DNA of 64,000 nt from Ambrosia x helenae (Eukaryota; Streptophyta; Magnoliopsida; Asterales; Asteraceae): the NCBI GenBank assembly GCA_030844895.1, contig CM061228.1, positions 51,635,081 to 51,699,080 on the forward strand. Direction: 5' to 3'. The notes under the pieces were generated by a model. It had not been told where the DNA came from and did no database searches. It was given only the letters and a program-made list of their open reading frames with translations. Below are positions 44,447-55,676 of this stretch, one piece after another (within the stretch, counting starts at the first letter, position 1; every line of letters begins with the position of its first letter). A program made the translations under genes and the position numbers.

Positions 44447-45662
44447 ATGGCAGGACGTCGTGGTGGTTGCGTTGGTGGTCGGAATGGCGGTGGACGCAAT
44501 GGGGGTCGTGGTAACATCAGCATGACCCAGGCTGAGCTGAATAATCTGATTCAGGAGCACGTGGCAGCTGCTATTGCTGCGTAGCAGGCCGCCCAGAAGG
44601 GCCATGGTGGTAATTTAATTACCTCTACCCTCATTCCCTATCTTTTGTCGTGTGGTGTTCGTTTCCTGACCCGTGTTGCTTGTTGTAACAGGGAATGCTT
44701 TTCATCCTCCACCACCTCCACCTCCTCCAGTCCACTGTACTTACAAGATGTTCCAGGACTGCAAGCCCCATAACTTCAGTGGGACTGAGGGAGCTGTGGG
44801 TTTGCTTCGTTGGTTGGAGAAGGTCGAGTCTGCTTTCTCCATGTGTAACTGCCCAGAGGAGTTTTGTGTGAAGTATGCTTTAGGGACATTCGAGGGATGT
44901 GCCTTGACCTGGTGGAATTCAACTGTACAGACTATTGGTTTACTTGAGGCCCATGCGTTGCCATGGACCGAGTTTATGTTTCGTTTGAAGATGGAGTATT
45001 GTCCTAGGGATGAGATTAAGAGTTTGGAGCACGAGCTGTGGAATCATCAGATGGTGGGAACTGAGATCGAGGAGTATACCACTCGTTATCATGAGTTGGC
45101 ACTTTTGTGCCCGGATTCTGTGACTCCTGAGTATAAGGCCATTGAGTTCTACATTAGTGGGTTGGTGCCTGAGATTCGCGGGTTGGTGACCACGAATGAT
45201 GCTGCTACACTTCGGGATACCATTCGGTTGGCTCATAGGCTAACCAAACAGAAGGTTCAGGAGGGTGTTTTGCCTCCTAAGGGTACTGTGGTGAAGACCT
45301 CTGATGGCAACAAGAGGAAATGGGAGAGCGGGGGTAAGGGTACCGTTCAGCCTCAGCAGTAGCAGCCGAGGAAGTTTGAGACTACAGGTTCGTCTTCTGG
45401 ACAGAGGCAGGGTGGGTATACTGGTAGACTGCCTAAGTGTGATCGTTGTGGGTATCATCATGTGGGGAATTGTAGTTATTGTACCCATTGTAAGAGGAAC
45501 GGGCATCAGGCCCAGACATGCAGGGTGAATCTTCAGGCTCAGCAACATGTGGTTGCCCCTACTACTGCTACTACTACCACTGCTGCACCCAGGGGTAATC
45601 AGGGATGCTACAACTGTGGGGAAACGGGACACTTTAAGAAGGACTGCTCCAAACTAAAGTAG
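44447..45662 (+). pseudogene. gag: Gypsy D gag, two exons, two nonsense codons
   Basis: Exon 1 (44447-44609) starts MAGRRGG, is Gly/Arg/Asn-rich, and has a TAG at 44582-44584. A putative intron spans 44610-44691. Exon 2 (44692-45662) starts with a polyproline run and carries the capsid blocks GAVGLLRWLEKVESAF, CALTWWNS, CPRDEIKSLEHE and FYISGLVPEIRG. A TAG at 45360-45362 precedes the nucleocapsid part, which has CTHCKRNGHQAQTC and a canonical CYNCGETGHFKKDC. Gag ends at a TAG at 45660. Pol follows in another frame, with a small deletion near 45712 apparently breaking an originally continuous gag-pol. Confidence 0.88.
44610..44691 (+). other. Putative intron in gypsy D gag
   Basis: 82 bp, begins GTAATT and ends TTGTAACAG. 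It sits at exactly the codon where gypsy C has its 83-bp intron. Splicing keeps frame, while the unspliced frame meets stops. Confidence 0.65.
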
Positions 45663-45666
45663 GGGA

Positions 45667-46317
45667 ATGCTGGGAGGAATGACAGGGGTAACGGGGGTGG
45701 CGGCAGGAACGCGCGCCTTCGTCATTGGGTCGGGCGAGGCCCGTCAGGATCCGGATACTGTTACTGGTACGTTTCTTCTTAATGATCGTTATGCCTCTAT
45801 TTTATTTGATTCGGGTGCTGACAAGAGTTTTATATCTGTTGAGTTTAGTCGATTGTTAGACATTGTACCGACACCTTTGGAGGTTAAGTACTTAATTGAA
45901 TTGGCTGATGGTAAGAATATTGAGGCAACTCATATTCTTAAGGGATGCAAATTGGAACTTTCTGGGTTATCTTTTCCTATTGACCTCATGTCGGTGTCCT
46001 TGGGTAGTTTCGACGTTGTTGTGGGTATGGATTGGTTGTCTTTAAATCGTGCGGAAATCGTTTGTTTTGATAAAATCATTCGCCTTCCTCTCCCGGATGG
46101 AGAGATTCTTTTGGTTCATGGCGAGAAAAGTGGTGTTCCTTTGAGCATCATTTCATGTATGAAAACGTATAAGTATTTACGTAAAGGGTATTCTGCTATC
46201 TTAGCTCTTGTTTCGGTCTCATCTGACAATGAGAAGAGGATTGAGGACATTCCTGTTGTTCGTGATTTTCCCGACGTATTTCCCGATGATTTGCCTGGTC
46301 TTCCACCTCACCGTTAG
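45667..46317 (+). pseudogene. pol: Gypsy D protease
   Basis: The frame contains FVIGSGEARQDPDTVTGTF, then the active site ILFDSGADKSFIS (DSGA, about 45808-45832), and the VVVGMDWLSLNRAEIVC segment typical of chromovirus aspartic proteases. The tail VVRDFPDVFPDDLPGLPPHR is the usual link into RT. It ends at a TAG (46315) where relatives have Gln, so protease and RT were one frame. Confidence 0.88.
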
Positions 46318-47180
46318 GTTGAGTTTAACATTGATCTTGTGCCCGGTGCTGCACCTATTGCCTGAGCTCCTTACCGCCTTGCACCTCCCGAGATGCAGGA
46401 ACTATCTAATCAACTACAGGAGTTGTTGGAGAAAGGATTCATTCGACCTAGTTCATCCCCGTGGGGAGCTCTTATCTTATTTGTCTAAAAGAAAGATGGG
46501 AGCCTTCGTATGTGTATTGACTAATGGGAACTGAACAAGGTAACCATCAAGAATCGTTACCCACTTCCTCGTATTGACGATTTATTCGATCAGCTCCAAG
46601 GCTCCAATTTTTATTCTAAGATAGATCTGAGGTCTGGATATCATCAATTGCGGGTGCAAGAAGCTGACATTCCAAAGACCGCCTTTCGTACACGTTATGG
46701 CCACTTCGAGTTCCTGGTCATGCCCTTCGGTCTCACGAATGCACCTGCTGTTTTCATGGACTTGATGAACCGTGTTTGCAAGCCCTATCTTGATAAATTC
46801 GTCATCGTGTTTATTGACGACATTCTGGTTTATTCCAAGAACGTGACGGATCATGAGGAACACTTACGGTTGGTCTTGGAACTTTTGAGACGGGAGCAGT
46901 TGTATGCTAAATTCTCAAAGTGTGATTTTTGGTTACGTGAAGTTCAATTCCTAGGACATGTGGTTAACGAACTGGGAATTCATGTCGATCCGGCTAAGAT
47001 CGAAGCTATTAAAAACTGGGAAGCACCAAAGACGCCATCTGAGGTGCGGCAGTTCCTAGGTCTTGCAGGTTACTATCTTCATTTCATTGAGGGATTTTCG
47101 AAGATCCTCAACCCCTCACCACTCTTACCTAGAAGGACCGAAAGTTTGACTGGGGTGAACCGCAGGATTCAGCATTTCAA
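46318..47180 (+). pseudogene. pol: Gypsy D reverse transcriptase
   Basis: Blocks are readable in one frame: APYRLAPPEMQELSNQL, GFIRPSSSPWGA, NRYPLPRIDDLFDQLQG, KIDLRSGYHQLRV, FEFLVMPFGLTNAPAVF and the catalytic FIDDILVYS (about 46807-46833). Premature stops at 46363 (TGA), 46486 (TAA) and 46522 (TAA). After the connection domain (FLGHVVNELGIHVDPAKI, FLGLAGYY) a frameshift near 47110-47180 breaks the frame. Confidence 0.9.
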
Positions 47181-47523
47181 ATGTTGAAGCTTAAACGTTG
47201 TTCTGCACCTATCTTATCCTTACCTGAGGGTACGGATGATTTCGTTGTGTACTGTGACGCTTCTATTCGTGGTCTCGGTTGTGTGTTAATACAACGCGGG
47301 AAGGTTATTGCCTATGCTTCTCGTCAACCTAAGGTTCATGAGAAGAACTACACTACTCATGATTTGGAGTTGGGTGCGGTGATCTTTGTGTTGAAATCTG
47401 GAGATACTTGTACGGTACCAAATGCAAAGTATACACCGATCACAGGAGTCTCCAGTATATTTTCGACCAGAAGGTGTTAAACATGCGGCAGCGTCGCTGG
47501 GTTGAACTCCTGAACGATTAGGA
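47181..47523 (+). pseudogene. pol: Gypsy D RNase H
   Basis: FVVYCDASIRGLGCVLIQ and KVIAYASRQPKVHEKNYTTH are the first RNase H blocks with catalytic Asp and the DLELGAVIF segment with Glu. A one-base loss near 47395 shifts the rest (the expected TDHKSL-type block is readable in another frame). Confidence 0.85.
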
Positions 47524-49107
47524 TTGTGCTATCAAGTACATCCTGCCAAGGCGAACGTTGTGGCGGACGCCTTGAGCAGGAAGGAGTCTGTGAAACCTCG
47601 CCGTGTTCGAGCCTTACAGCTCACCATTCATTCCTCGTTGCCTGACCAAATCCGTTATGCACAATTGGAAGCTTTGAAGGAGGAAAACCTTAAAGCTGAA
47701 ACCATGCACGGTGCCGATAAGCACCTCGAGCTCGGGTCTGATGGCCTGCATTATTTTGCCGAACGAATTTGGGTTCCTTTAATTGGGGGTTTGCGGGAGC
47801 TTGTCTTGGACGAAGCTCACAAATCCCGGTATTCTATTCATCCGGGTTCCGATAAGATGTATCAGGACCTAAAGATACTCTATTGGTGGCCCAACATGAA
47901 GGCTGACATAGCTTAGTATGTCAGCAAATGTCTGACCTGTGCTAAGGTCAAGGTGGAGTACCAGAAGTCGTCTGGTCTTTTACAGCAACCAGAAATTCCG
48001 GAATGGAAATGGGAACGGATTACAATGGATTTTGTGACCAAACTTCCGAAGACGCCTAGTGATTGTGACATGATTTGGGTGATTGTTGACCGGTTGACAA
48101 AGTCCGGACACTTCCTCGCTATTAAGGAAACCGACAGTTTGGAGCGGTTGTCTCGTATCTATATTAAGGAAGTAGTTTCCAAGCACGGGGTACCCGTCTC
48201 TATCATCTCCGATCGTGATTCCCGTTTCGCTTCCCGTTTCTGGAAGCAATTACACAAACCGTTAGGTACTCAACTGGACATGAGCACCGCATATCATCCG
48301 CAAACTGATGGCCAGAGTGAGCGGACGATTCAAACGCTTGAAGACATGCTTCGAGCATGTGTCATCGATTTCAGTAAGAGTTGGGAGGTTCACCTGCCGC
48401 TGGTGGAGTTCTCTTACAACAATAGTTACCACTCTAGCATCAAGGCGGCGCCATTCGAGGCTCTGTATGGATGGAAGTGCCGGTCTCCTCTTTGTTGGGC
48501 CGAGGTGGGCGAGAGCCAACTCACTGGTCCAGAAATGGTGTACGAAACTTCCGAAAAGATCGTACAAATTCGTAATCGTATGGCGGCAGCTCGTGATCGC
48601 CAAAAGAGCTACGCCGATCGTCGTCGCAAACCTTTGGAGTTTCAGGTCGGCGACAAGGTCTTATTGAAGGTATCTCCATGGAAGAGCATTATACGCTTCG
48701 GGAAGCGCGGCAAACTTAACCCTCGGTATGTCGGACCGTTCCCAATCCTGGAACGTATTGGGCCGATGGCATACAGACTTGACTTACCAGCCGAGCTTAG
48801 TAGCGTGCATAATGTCTTCCATGTCTCGAATCTTAAGAAGTGCTTGGCTGACGAATCTCTCGTAGTTCCTCTCGAAGAAATCAAAGTTGATGATCGTTTA
48901 CGTATTGTGGAGGAACCGGTTGAAATCCTTGATTATAAGATTCGTAGCCTTCGTCGGAGTAAAATCCGCATCGTCAAGGTTCATTGGAATTCAAATCGTG
49001 GACCGGAGTTCACGTGGGAACGGGAAGATCAGATGAAGGCCAAGTACCCTCATCTATTTCCTAAGCGTGCTTTTGAATCGAATTATGTTGCTTCCAAAAC
49101 TAAATGA
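47524..49107 (+). pseudogene. pol: Gypsy D integrase with chromodomain
   Basis: One frame, interrupted only by a TAG at 47914-47916. The zinc-binding HHCC region comes first (HKSRYSIHPGSDKMY ... CLTCAKVK). The DDE core is complete: MDFVTKLP, ISDRDSRFASRFW and DGQSERTIQTLED. The C-terminal GPY/F-type region (LNPRYVGPFPILERIG, HNVFHVSNLKKC) follows. At about residues 340-375 of the last 384-codon frame is a chromodomain with EFTWEREDQMKAKYPHLF, which in this group targets insertion to heterochromatin. The frame ends at TGA 49105. Confidence 0.92.
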
Positions 49108-49243
49108 ATCTCAGGTCGAGATTCCTTTCAACTGGGGGATGATGTAACAATGGGAAAATTTTTCTTTTCTTTCTTTCTTTCGTCTCTTCATCTCCGGACT
49201 TCATTTAATTTTTGGGACGAAAATTCTTTCAACTGGGGGATTA
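49108..49243 (+). promoter_or_regulatory. Doubled polypurine tract of gypsy D
   Basis: TTTCAACTGGGGGATGATG followed by TGTAACAATGGG (from about 49127) repeats about 100 bp later as TTTCAACTGGGGGATTA before the true LTR at 49244. The first copy looks like an older tract plus LTR head. Gypsy C has the same arrangement. Confidence 0.7.
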
Positions 49244-51959
49244 TGTGACACCCGGCATATTCAGGTTAATACTTATCATACTTTAAATACATACGTTTCG
49301 TACTCTACATACATACGAGTCTACCTCAACGAAAACATTGAAAACAACTACGTAATATCATACTTGAACGGGTCGGTCGAGTCGTGTCGATGATTCGGGA
49401 ATCATCGGGAGTCGTTACAATGGTCCGAGGGATCATTGGGTGTCGTCCATAACCATGTGTACAAGGATTGGCGATTTGTAGAATCGCCGGGCTTATTGCA
49501 CACACGCAAGTCTTGAGTCCCGGGAATTGGTGATCGGATGGGAACAAGTTAGTTATCATGCATTATGTACTTATAATCGTTATATGACTTGTCGGTATGT
49601 GAAAACGTGTTTATATATGATAAAATAGGGTTTAACGCGCCAAAAACCCGGATACATAGGCTATAGGCAATTAGGCCATATGGGATAGCCTAATCGCCAG
49701 TATAAGGGGCGAATAGAAGGTCTTAAGGGCGATTAGGGGGCTATTCGCTAGTTTCTACTAGCAATTAGCAGCCCTACTCGCCTGTACAAACTTGTACTCG
49801 CCTGATTTGCACATGACGACTAAAAACGCCTATATATACCACCCTTATGTTTTAAAACATCATTTGTGAAACCCTAATACACCCCAAAGCCACCCCACAC
49901 CTTATCCAACCTCTGCAACACGTTTTTGGGCAACAAATCACATTTCCAAGCCTTACACCTCATAATCTCACCATTTCAAGGTGTGTTCTTCATCCCAAAC
50001 CTTTTTAATGATATTGTTTTGATCCCTAAAGGTCCAGACCTGATTTCTAAACATTTGTGTCTTTGGAAACTCATTAAAATCAGTTTCTAAACAAACCCAA
50101 ACCTCTATACTTGTTATATGTGATGTATTCATGCAAGATAGGATTTTTATCGTTTAAACATGATTGTTCTTGTATTATTATTGTGTTTCTGATCTAAATG
50201 AGTTAATATGATGATAACCTAGGAGTTTGAAGGTTCATAGATGTGTAATATTGATATTAGGCGTTTTGACCCGTTTGAATGATTATGGTGGATTGATGAT
50301 GATATGTTGTGTTTTGTTTATTGTTTGAGGCTAGGGATTACTCTAGGATGATGCTAGAACAGTAGGATATTGTCGGACAATGTCATTATGTGATGAAATC
50401 TGGATATATGCTATTTAGGGTAAGTTTTGCATGAAGATGTGATGTTTACATGATAATATTGCTATTTTGGGAAAACACATGCATTCGGGACGGCTAGGGT
50501 GATGATAAATTAGGGGTTTTTGCTTGAAATAGTTGGGTTAATCTTTTGGGTTGGATATTACGTGTTTCCACATGTTTCGGATCTAATTTGGAGGGTTAAA
50601 CGCGCAAAAACGCGGAACAAAGCAGTAAGGGCGATTGTGGGCTCCTAATCGCCTGTATTAGAGGCGATTGGCCCCCAATCGCATGAACTATAGGCGATTG
50701 GGAGACCAATCGCCATTGTGACTGGCGATTACAGTCCTACTCGCCATTTTGACTCTCCTAATCACCAGTTGACTTTTCCTAATCACGTGTTTGCTTCCTA
50801 ATCGCGTGTACAGCTGCTACATGTATATTTTAGCATCCCGAAACACGGATTGACGCCTAGGAACATGTTAGGAACCCCGTGACATGTCCAATGACTTAGT
50901 AACACGTGTTCGGACTTAGTTATGCGTTAATTGACCGATATGTTAGACTAGGTGAACTCTTGCGCGTATTAAGTGTTTAATTACATATGTTGCATGATAT
51001 CTTTCTTTCGGCTAACACGTGGGATGTCGGGTCACCAATGGGATGTCGGGTCTTGTTTGGTGTGGTCGGTTAAACGTTTAAACATCATTTCATATGTACA
51101 CGGTTATGGTCTGGACCGTTAGGGACTAATCAACCTACGGGTTGTTAGTCTAACACCTTTTACGCTCGTCATGATAGGTCACCGGTATTTGGTGCCGTCT
51201 ATTGAGCAGGTTTACTTGTTTTAGAGTGGGAAGCAGCATCAGGTGATTTTCACGGCCCCACTTTACATTTTTACATTTCGGGGGAGACACATGCTTATAC
51301 ATATTTCATAGATTATCATGTTATACTAGTGTTAAATTCATTTGTGCTATACGATACGTAAAGTCCCGGGGAAACCATGAATATGCTGGATAGCATAACA
51401 GGGGAAATGTGGATAGATATATTGGGACTGATAGACCCCACCCGTCGGCTGGGAGCCGGGCGGGTGCATATTGTCTCGGTCATAAGCATAATCGTTTCGG
51501 GCAAAATCATATATCGTTGTCTGTAATGGTTTCCGGTCGTAGTAGTATTACTCATGCGTCTAGCTAACGCTATCATTTCTAACATAGTGATAACATGATG
51601 GCTTTTATTACTTAAACGTTTAATATAAAACCTGTGAACTCACCGGCATAATTTGCTGACGTTTTTAGCATGTTTGTCTCAGGTCGTTGAGGTAGCAACA
51701 TATCATAGGCGCACGGAGTCTCACGGCGTCTAGGATTCATATGCATCTTATTTAGCTTTTCAGACTTACGTACTTTTGCTTTCGTGTTGTAATAAAGTTT
51801 TACGCTTCCGCAGCGATGGATCATTTATGAAAACTTAATGGTTTGCTTATGTCATTTTTACGTATCATATAGTGTCGTTTATTGTGACCGTTGACTTAGA
51901 TCCTGGTTTGTCACGCGCCTCGCGGTAAAACCCCGCATGTGGAATTTGAGGGTGTGACG
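49244..51959 (+). repeat. 3' LTR of gypsy D (2716 bp)
   Basis: Same structure as the 5' LTR. TATA region CTATATATACC at about 49830. Hairpin arrays at 49660-49800 and 50620-50830. Terminal base changed to G. Confidence 0.93.
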
Positions 51960-52118
51960 GATTAATTATAGTTAATGCATTGTAGTTAATATATTCATTA
52001 TAGTTAATGCATTGTTTTTACTATAAAATACGATTTTCACCTCTTCTTATAGCACCCCATTTAAACATCATCTTCTACATTTTCATAGGTTTACCAATCT
52101 TATTAAAATATTATTAAG
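51960..52118 (+). promoter_or_regulatory. Sequence between gypsy D and the 111-codon ORF
   Basis: Repeats of ATTATAGTTAATGCATTGT (three partial copies, continuing the left flank of gypsy D at about 41035). Then ACTATAAAATACG at about 52020, a plausible TATA box about 100 bp before the ATG at 52119. Confidence 0.4.
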
Positions 52119-52454
52119 ATGGATTCCAGCAACAACAAATGGTCACAAATGACAGAGGTTTGGAAAATTCTTTTGGAATGTTTTAAAGAGGAAGAAGAGC
52201 AGGAGATTCTTGAAGTAATTGAGGGTGCTACACGACTGCTTGAACATCACATTTGGAAGATGAACATGAAAATTAATCAGGTCATTGCTACCAACATATC
52301 AAGTGAACGATGGATGGCCTCTTCATTTCTTTTGAAAAACATAAGGTCAAATGAAAAGTTCAATGAAGACATACAAAAAATATGTAGGTCGTACAGAAAC
52401 TTTGTTAAAGAGAAGAACAAAAAATTGAACCAACTGTTGAAGACCACAGACTGA
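52119..52454 (+). CDS. Unidentified 111-codon ORF
   Basis: ATG 52119 to TGA 52452-52454. The product is helical and charged: MDSSNNKWSQMTEVWKILLE, then EEEEQEILEVIEGATRLLEHH, and a Lys/Asn-rich C-terminus. No signal peptide or membrane segment. Not recognised. A TATA-like box and an A-rich start context lie upstream, and gypsy D inserted about 160 bp upstream of the ATG. It could be a small host gene, a gene relic or part of a DNA transposon. Confidence 0.4.
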   Translation: MDSSNNKWSQMTEVWKILLECFKEEEEQEILEVIEGATRLLEHHIWKMNMKINQVIATNISSERWMASSFLLKNIRSNEKFNEDIQKICRSYRNFVKEKNKKLNQLLKTTD

Positions 52455-52599
52455 TTATTTAAATGTATTTGATATTATTATCACTCTAAATATTTTGAAT
52501 TTTTGATTTTATATATTATGTCATCTTTATATAATGATATATATTTATTGGATGAAAAATAGCAATTTGAGTAAAATTTATATAATGATTTATATTTAG

Positions 52600-52880
52600 T
52601 GGTTCACGGCATTGTGGTGGTGACATTTTGGTCGATTTGGAAAGCTAGAAAGGAGAAGACTTTTAAAGACATTAATCCTAAAATCCTAAAGGTGATAGGT
52701 AGTATTAAGTCGTTTTCGTTTTTTGTGGTTGAAAAATAGATCAAAGTTTAGGGACCTCTAATGGGAGGAATGGTGTGTGTGTGTCCTTTGTATATGTTAT
52801 AGTGGTGGGTTGGTGGTCCTTACTTTGAGGGTGCACCCCCGGTTTTTGAATGAAAGTCAATTTACAAAAAAAAAAAAAAA
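52600..52880 (+). mobile_element. 5'-truncated L1-type LINE
   Basis: The first 140 bp encode the C-terminus of a plant LINE ORF2 (TFWSIWKARKEKTFKD ... stop at 52737-52739). About 125 bp of 3' untranslated region and a 16-base poly(A) tail (52865-52880) follow. Severe 5' truncation is normal for LINEs. The target duplication is not clear. Confidence 0.8.
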
Positions 52881-53476
52881 GTTATATCAATACTCTACTT
52901 TTAAAGTAAACAGATAGATGATTGGTCTTTAGCAAACAAACATTAAAAATGTAAATGTGATGTCATTGTTAATAACAATTGTTTAAGGTAACAACTGTTT
53001 GAATGAAACCGTTGAAGTAACATCTGTTTGAATCAATATTGTTTTTAATAGCAAGTGTTTTAGAAAAATCTCCTTATCTGACGCACTGCTTTTGAATAGA
53101 CGTTACCAAATACAGTTTTCTTGCAACAAATGATTGAATTTTTAATTTGGTGTTTACTAAACGGACCATAACAGTTGGTCAGTTTATGTCTTTTATATTT
53201 TGTTAGGTAATTGTTTTAAAAAAGACATAGGATTCGCGTGTTTTGACACGGGGTTTCACGTAGACGATAACTGATCTTACTAAACAGATTTTACTTACAA
53301 CAGAAGATTCGCTGCTTGATTTGGTCTTTAGTAAACAGATATAGTCATCCCGTGTACAATTACCACTAATGTAGTTTACAAAGAAGTTTTACAAAACAAT
53401 AATATGTAACTTTATGGTAACATTTTTTAGGTGTTTAATAAATGTAAAAATAAGTACATCTAGCATTAAAAACCAT
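52881..53476. other. AT-rich sequence without gene
   Basis: It contains several AACAACTGTTTGA / AACATCTGTTTGA words and a degraded GTGTTTTGACACGGGGTTTCACG segment near 53238. No ORF or element ends identified. Confidence 0.4.
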
Positions 53477-55331
53477 CGTATTTTGTAAGTTTTCATATAG
53501 ATCCTTCATTTGTACCATCCCCATCATAGACTTTTAGGGGTCTCCACTATTTGTAATTATGAGTTTGAAAAGACTGATATAATTTAAATTTATTTATATT
53601 ATTAAACAACCAATATCAGTTGTTAGGATGACAGTTGTTTGATAACATCTAGATCTTTTCGTTTGTACAGTCGCCATCATATAGTGTAATGGATGACAGT
53701 TGTTTGATAACATCTGTTGACAAGTCAACATATATTGTATATCTTTCAACTCAACAGAGGTTGCAATACCAAATTTAATCATTACGATATTGAAAATTAG
53801 TTTATTCAAGTTTATATTACTTATTTGAATGTTAATTATAATTATAAATCATAATAGTGATAATAATATTCGATTATTAATAAAAAAAATTCTTATTTGT
53901 GTCTGTAACTGTTTTTCACTTTATATAAGGATGAAAAACTCTACTATAGTATCTATAGTTATTTTTTCACTCTATAAAAAGCCGAGGAAATCGTCATTTC
54001 AGTTTGAAAGTTTATATCCATTTAACCATTTGAAAAAGAAACCTACTTTCGATATCTGCACCATAATGTTTTTCCTTTAAATTTTCTACCTCCAGTCTTC
54101 TCAAAAATTCTTCAATAAAAGAAAAAAAGTTGTTACCAATAAACCGTTTATAATGAAGTTGGAATTGGTGTTGTGGGAAGATTCTTACAATCAAAGAAAA
54201 ATATTATTTGTATCATGTCCACCTCTAGAGCCTATCTAAATAGAGGTGTGCATATAGTGAAATAATATGTCTCCGGCTCTTAGAGCAGTAAGAGGCATAT
54301 TATCCTTTAGGTTTTGTTTTTTTATTTTTAATTATGTATTTTGTTTCTTGTCTTTCTCTTGTATCTTCTATATAGTTTGTTGTCTTAAAGTGGAAAGGTT
54401 ATTGTTATGAGGACTCAAGTGATTTATATGTAAATAATTGATTCATTTCTTCAAAATATTATTTGCATTGAGTAATCTTCATGTAAATTTATATTTTTAA
54501 AGAGATATACTTAGTTTAATTTAGATAGAGGCTCGAAGTGCGAAGTTAATAAATTAAATAATTTATCTTTCTGTCATATTTTGTAAGTTTACATCTAGAT
54601 TCATCATCTGTACAATGGTCATTATAGACTTTTATGGGTCTTTACTATTTGTAATTATGAACTTGAAAAGACTGGTATAATTAATATTTATTTATATTAT
54701 TAGCACAACCAATAACAGTTGTTAGCATTGAAGTTTAATTGCTTATGTTCTTTTGTTAACTATATTGTAATGGATAACAGTTGTTTGATAACGTTTGCTG
54801 AGAAGTCAATAGATATTGTATACATTTCAACTCAACAGAACTTCGAATACCAAACTTACTTAATCATTACAATTTTGAAAATTTGTTCGTTCAACTTTAT
54901 ATTGTTTCAATGTTAATTATAATTATTATAATTATAAATTATATTATAATAGTGATACTAATTTTCAATTATTAATAATATTAATTTATTTTTTCTTATT
55001 TGTGTCTGTAATTGTTTTTCACTTTATATAACGGTGAAAAACTCTACTATAGTACGTCTAGTTATTTTTTCAGTCTATAAAAAGGCGAGGAAATAGTCAT
55101 TTCAGTTTGCAACTTTATATCCATTGAACCATTGGAAAAACAAACCTATCTTCCCTATCTCCACCATAATGTTGTTTCCTTTAAATTTTCTACCACCAGT
55201 CATCTCGAAAATTCTTCCAATAAAAGAAAAATCTATTACCAATAAACGGTTGCTAATGAAGTTGGAATTGGTTTTCTCTGAAGATTCTTAAAGTCAAAGA
55301 AAAATGTTATGTGTATCATGTGCACCTCTAG
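53477..55331 (+). repeat. Tandem duplication, period about 1.1 kb
   Basis: 53477-54228 and 54574-55331 are diverged copies. Both run from ATTTTGTAAGTTT through GACTTTTANGGGTCT, a CAGTTGTTTGATAAC word, a TTTATATAASG TATA-like site, ATGAAGTTGGAATTGGT and finally CACCTCTAG. The second is cut at its end by gypsy E. A third relative lies at about 39480-40010. Confidence 0.75.
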
Positions 55332-55676
55332 TGTGACACCCGGGAAACTCCAGTTAATAACTTTCTTTAAACTAGTAAGTCTACCTTAGCAAGTCATGCA
55401 TATTACATACTTAACTGGGTCAGTTGAGTCGTTACGATGATTCTGGGAATCATCGGGAGTCGTTACAATGATCCGCGTGATCATCGGGAGTCGGTCCATA
55501 ACCATGTGTACAAGGATTGGTGATTCGTGGAATCACCGGGTTTAACGCACACACGTAAATCTCGAGTCCCGGGAATTGGTGAACGGATGGAAACGTGTTA
55601 GTTATCATGCATTATGTGCTTACAATCATTATATGACTTGCCGGTATGTGAATACGTGTTTATATGTGTTAAAATA

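Larger units (their letters stand above)
41060..51959 (+). mobile_element. Gypsy D: full-length Tekay-like chromovirus, inactive
   Basis: LTRs at 41060-43793 and 49244-51959. GATTA flanks (41055-41059 and 51960-51964) are a perfect target duplication. The order gag, protease, RT, RNase H, integrase, chromodomain is that of Ty3/gypsy chromoviruses. The C-terminal chromodomain and the VPLEEIKVDDRL region point to the Tekay/Del clade. Stops in gag exon 1, gag exon 2, RT and integrase plus two or more frameshifts make it dead. The last LTR base is G instead of A. The two LTRs differ by scattered substitutions and a 21-bp length difference near 41130. Confidence 0.95.

Noticed and set aside
47980..48667. 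Overlapping ORFs on both strands within the integrase
   Set aside because: Shadow frames of the integrase, which has clear motifs in its own frame.
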